Positions 4,477 to 5,719 of a stretch of DNA of 5,719 bases are shown one piece after another. Under the pieces are notes generated by a model, which saw only the letters and a program-made list of their open reading frames with translations, made no database searches and had not been told where the DNA came from. A program made the translations under genes and the position numbers. The stretch is from NCBI GenBank assembly GCA_016196415.1, contig JACPXS010000148.1, positions 1-5,719 of the forward strand, written 5' to 3'. Each line of letters opens with the position of its first letter. Positions within the stretch are counted from its first letter, which is position 1. The stretch comes from Candidatus Omnitrophota bacterium (lineage in GTDB: Bacteria > Omnitrophota > Koll11 > Aquiviventales > Aquiviventaceae).

Positions 4477-5166
4477 CTATCGTTTGCGGGTTTGGAGTTG
4501 GCTGATGAGGTCTGACACCCACCGCCCCGCCAGGTCTTTGCATCCCAGCCCGAAGGCGAGCGCGCAGCCGAAGCTGATCCCGGCCAAGATAATCAGAAAC
4601 GCCTCGCCGACAAACTGGATCTGTAATTGGCGCAGGGCTGCGACGATGGCGAAGACGACGACGATGGTCTGGACCGTTTGGCCTACGAGCTGCGCTTGCA
4701 TAATCCCGGCGTTGCTGGCCGCCGTGCGCACCGTGGTGGCGAGGAAGGCGGCTGCGAAGACCCCGACGATGAGGATGAACATTGACGCGATGACGTTCGG
4801 AAGGAAGCTCACGATGTGCTGGAACAGCTCCGCCGCGACCGTGAGGTTCAGGGCGTTGAGCGCCGTCATCACGAACGCCAGCATCACGATCCAGTAGATG
4901 ATGGCGCCAATCAATTCGGAGAGCTTCCGGCGGATTCCTCCCCTTGCAAGGAGCGAGGTGAGTTGGATCTGATCCGCGATCCGATCCAGCGCGATCATCT
5001 TCAGCAACCTGATGATGAGCTGCTCAAGGAGCTTGGCGATGAGGCCTCCGATGAGGAGGATCGCCAATGCCCCAAGAATGGCCGGCACACACATCAGGAG
5101 CTGGTTCACGGCAGACTGCAGCGGGCCGATCACGAGCTGCTGCACGAGATCCATCCCGGTTTGCAT
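4477..5166 (-). CDS. Small membrane protein with MscS-type conserved TM helices, no channel beta-domain
   Basis: This 229-residue protein has about five hydrophobic segments, near residues 24-47, 84-107, 118-144, 165-180 and 189-208. It has the glycine-rich, internally repeated pattern of the conserved TM helix repeat (Pfam PF05552) seen in MscS-like proteins such as Pseudomonas CmpX. Examples are ILGALAILLIGGLIAKLL (30-47), FLPNVIASMFILIVGVFAAAFLA (121-143) and GISFGCALAFGLGCKDLAGRW (196-216). It stops directly after this last segment, so it lacks the cytoplasmic beta and vestibule domains of true MscS channels. The start at 5166 is supported by AAGGAGG (5180-5174) seven bases upstream. It is the second gene of the operon, 41 nt after the TIGR04073-like gene and 2 nt before the peptidase. 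A role in membrane tension or envelope stress is an inference. Confidence 0.75.
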   Translation of the reverse strand: MQTGMDLVQQLVIGPLQSAVNQLLMCVPAILGALAILLIGGLIAKLLEQLIIRLLKMIALDRIADQIQLTSLLARGGIRRKLSELIGAIIYWIVMLAFVMTALNALNLTVAAELFQHIVSFLPNVIASMFILIVGVFAAAFLATTVRTAASNAGIMQAQLVGQTVQTIVVVFAIVAALRQLQIQFVGEAFLIILAGISFGCALAFGLGCKDLAGRWVSDLISQLQTRKR

Positions 5167-5173
5167 CCGTCCG

Positions 5174-5180
5174 CCTCCTT
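5174..5180 (-). promoter_or_regulatory. Ribosome-binding site of the MscS-like gene
   Basis: AAGGAGG on the minus strand lies seven bases before the ATG at 5166. It is the strongest Shine-Dalgarno in the window, and it favours that ATG over the in-frame Met four codons later. Confidence 0.8.
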
Positions 5181-5207
5181 GGGTGATGAGTCCGTGGGTT
5201 GACTGCG

Positions 5208-5573
5208 CTATCGATATGGCGACGCGCTTGGTTCCTCGGTGAAGACGTACTCAGGCTGGATGACCGGCTCATAGCCTGGCGGGGCGGGGAACGGAAAGGT
5301 GAGGAATTCGTAGACGCCGGCCGAGGTTCGGATGAACCCGTGGCCGATACCTCGGAGGAGTCCCCAGGTGAATCCTGCCGCGGTGCCGGATTGTTTGGAG
5401 GTTTCGCTGATGCGCTTGGGAACTTCCACCCACCCGGTGACGATGTTGATGGCGCCTCTGGTGAGTTTCGTGAACGCTTTCCCGGATTCCATCGGCTCCG
5501 CAAAGGCTGGAGCCGCACCGGCGAGCATGACAAGCGCAATGAGAGTGGATCCCACCGCAGCGGCTTTGTTCAT
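5208..5573 (-). CDS. Exosortase-associated TIGR04073-like secreted protein
   Basis: This 121-residue protein has a clear signal peptide (MNKAAAVGSTLIALVMLAGAAPAFA, cut after about residue 25). The mature domain contains KLTRGAINIVTGWVEVPKRI (36-55), then TWGLLRGIGHGFIRTSAGVYE (69-89) and FPFPAPPGYEPVIQPEYVF (93-111). I recognise this pattern as the TIGR04073 family, found in genomes with exosortase/PEP-CTERM systems; its biochemical role is not established. The start at 5573 is favoured over the longer frame (5642) by GGAGG five bases upstream and by the position of the signal peptide. It is the first visible gene of the operon. Immediately upstream (from 5622) is the B2 foldback element, so its leader RNA may contain that hairpin. 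No exosortase gene is visible in this window. Confidence 0.82.
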   Translation of the reverse strand: MNKAAAVGSTLIALVMLAGAAPAFAEPMESGKAFTKLTRGAINIVTGWVEVPKRISETSKQSGTAAGFTWGLLRGIGHGFIRTSAGVYEFLTFPFPAPPGYEPVIQPEYVFTEEPSASPYR

Positions 5574-5578
5574 GGCGA

Positions 5579-5583
5579 CCTCC
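5579..5583 (-). promoter_or_regulatory. Ribosome-binding site of the TIGR04073-like gene
   Basis: GGAGG on the minus strand lies five bases before the ATG at 5573. It decides against the upstream in-frame ATGs at 5618 and 5642, which have no such site. Confidence 0.7.
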
Positions 5584-5621
5584 GTTTTGCCTAGAACCGG
5601 TTTCATACATCCCTTCATGGG

Positions 5622-5719
5622 GCGGGTCCGATCGGCTGCCACCCCACTGCTCCTCGCCGCGCCGGACGCTCGCCGTCGTCGGCTGCGGGCCAGTGGGGGC
5701 CCGATCAGCCGCCACCCGC
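5622..5719 (-). ncRNA. B2: fourth copy of the hairpin core, cut by the window edge
   Basis: Read on the minus strand, the 39 bases from CCCGCAG (5689-5683) to GGCGAGGA (5658-5651) match B1 with three differences. Two of these, at 5673 and 5665, swap a C-G pair for G-C in stem P3. The loop CGAGCGT (5672-5666) is identical to B1. P2 pairs 5642-5649 with 5691-5698 (8 bp), P1b is CGGCTG with CAGCCG, and P1 pairs 5622-5627 with 5714-5719 before the sequence ends. CGGGTGGC (5718-5711) stands where other copies have CGGGTGAC. Terminal repeats are not evident on the visible side, so the element boundary is unknown. It sits 48 bases upstream of the TIGR04073-like start and may be in its leader. Confidence 0.55.

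Noticed and set aside
3542..4897. A 451-codon open frame on the plus strand
   Set aside because: It runs antisense through three genes with clear family motifs and codes for Arg-rich, low-plausibility sequence with no recognisable domain. It is a shadow frame of GC-rich coding DNA.

Overview
This window is a GC-rich bacterial chromosome segment in which every protein gene I can support lies on the minus strand. The gene content is a CstA-family transporter, an APC-family permease, a VanY-like M15 peptidase, a small protein with MscS-type transmembrane helices, and a TIGR04073-type exosortase-associated protein. It would fit an environmental Gram-negative lineage such as Nitrospirota or a relative, but that placement is a weak inference from gene content and base composition.

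Read in the direction of transcription (right to left), the layout has two units. The first is a probable four-gene operon: a secreted TIGR04073-like protein (5573-5208), a five-helix MscS-like membrane protein (5166-4477), a secreted M15 carboxypeptidase (4474-3665) and an APC permease (3668-2334). Gaps are 41 nt and 2 nt, followed by a 4-nt ATGA overlap. The second is cstA (1916-213), which stands alone behind a 417-nt gap and has its own good sigma70-like promoter, placed so close that the mRNA may be leaderless. The operon looks like an envelope unit, with peptide trimming in the periplasm and a permease translated in lock-step with the peptidase.

The non-coding gaps are the most interesting part. 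They hold at least four copies of one foldback element: A1 27-201, B1 1963-2326, A2 2148-2312 and B2 5622-5719 (cut by the window edge). The tip of a fifth, A0, is at 1-20. All four share a hairpin core: stem P1, stem P1b, stem P2, then CCCGCAG, then stem P3 with a seven-base loop CGA-NN-GT, then GGCGAGGA and the return strands. The stem sequences differ between copies but remain complementary, including one exact C-G to G-C swap, while the loop and bulge motifs are nearly invariant. That is the signature of a selected structure, either an RNA or a DNA hairpin.

The same core is carried by two kinds of ends. A-type copies have 13-14 bp terminal inverted repeats and perfect 9-bp target duplications. 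The B1 copy has a different, weaker terminal repeat bounded by CTAG. A2 sits inside the 3' end of B1, and A1 sits in the tip of A0, so there were at least two rounds of nested insertion. No transposase is present, so the copies would be non-autonomous (MITE-like). I do not recognise this family, and I regard it as the candidate undescribed element of the window.
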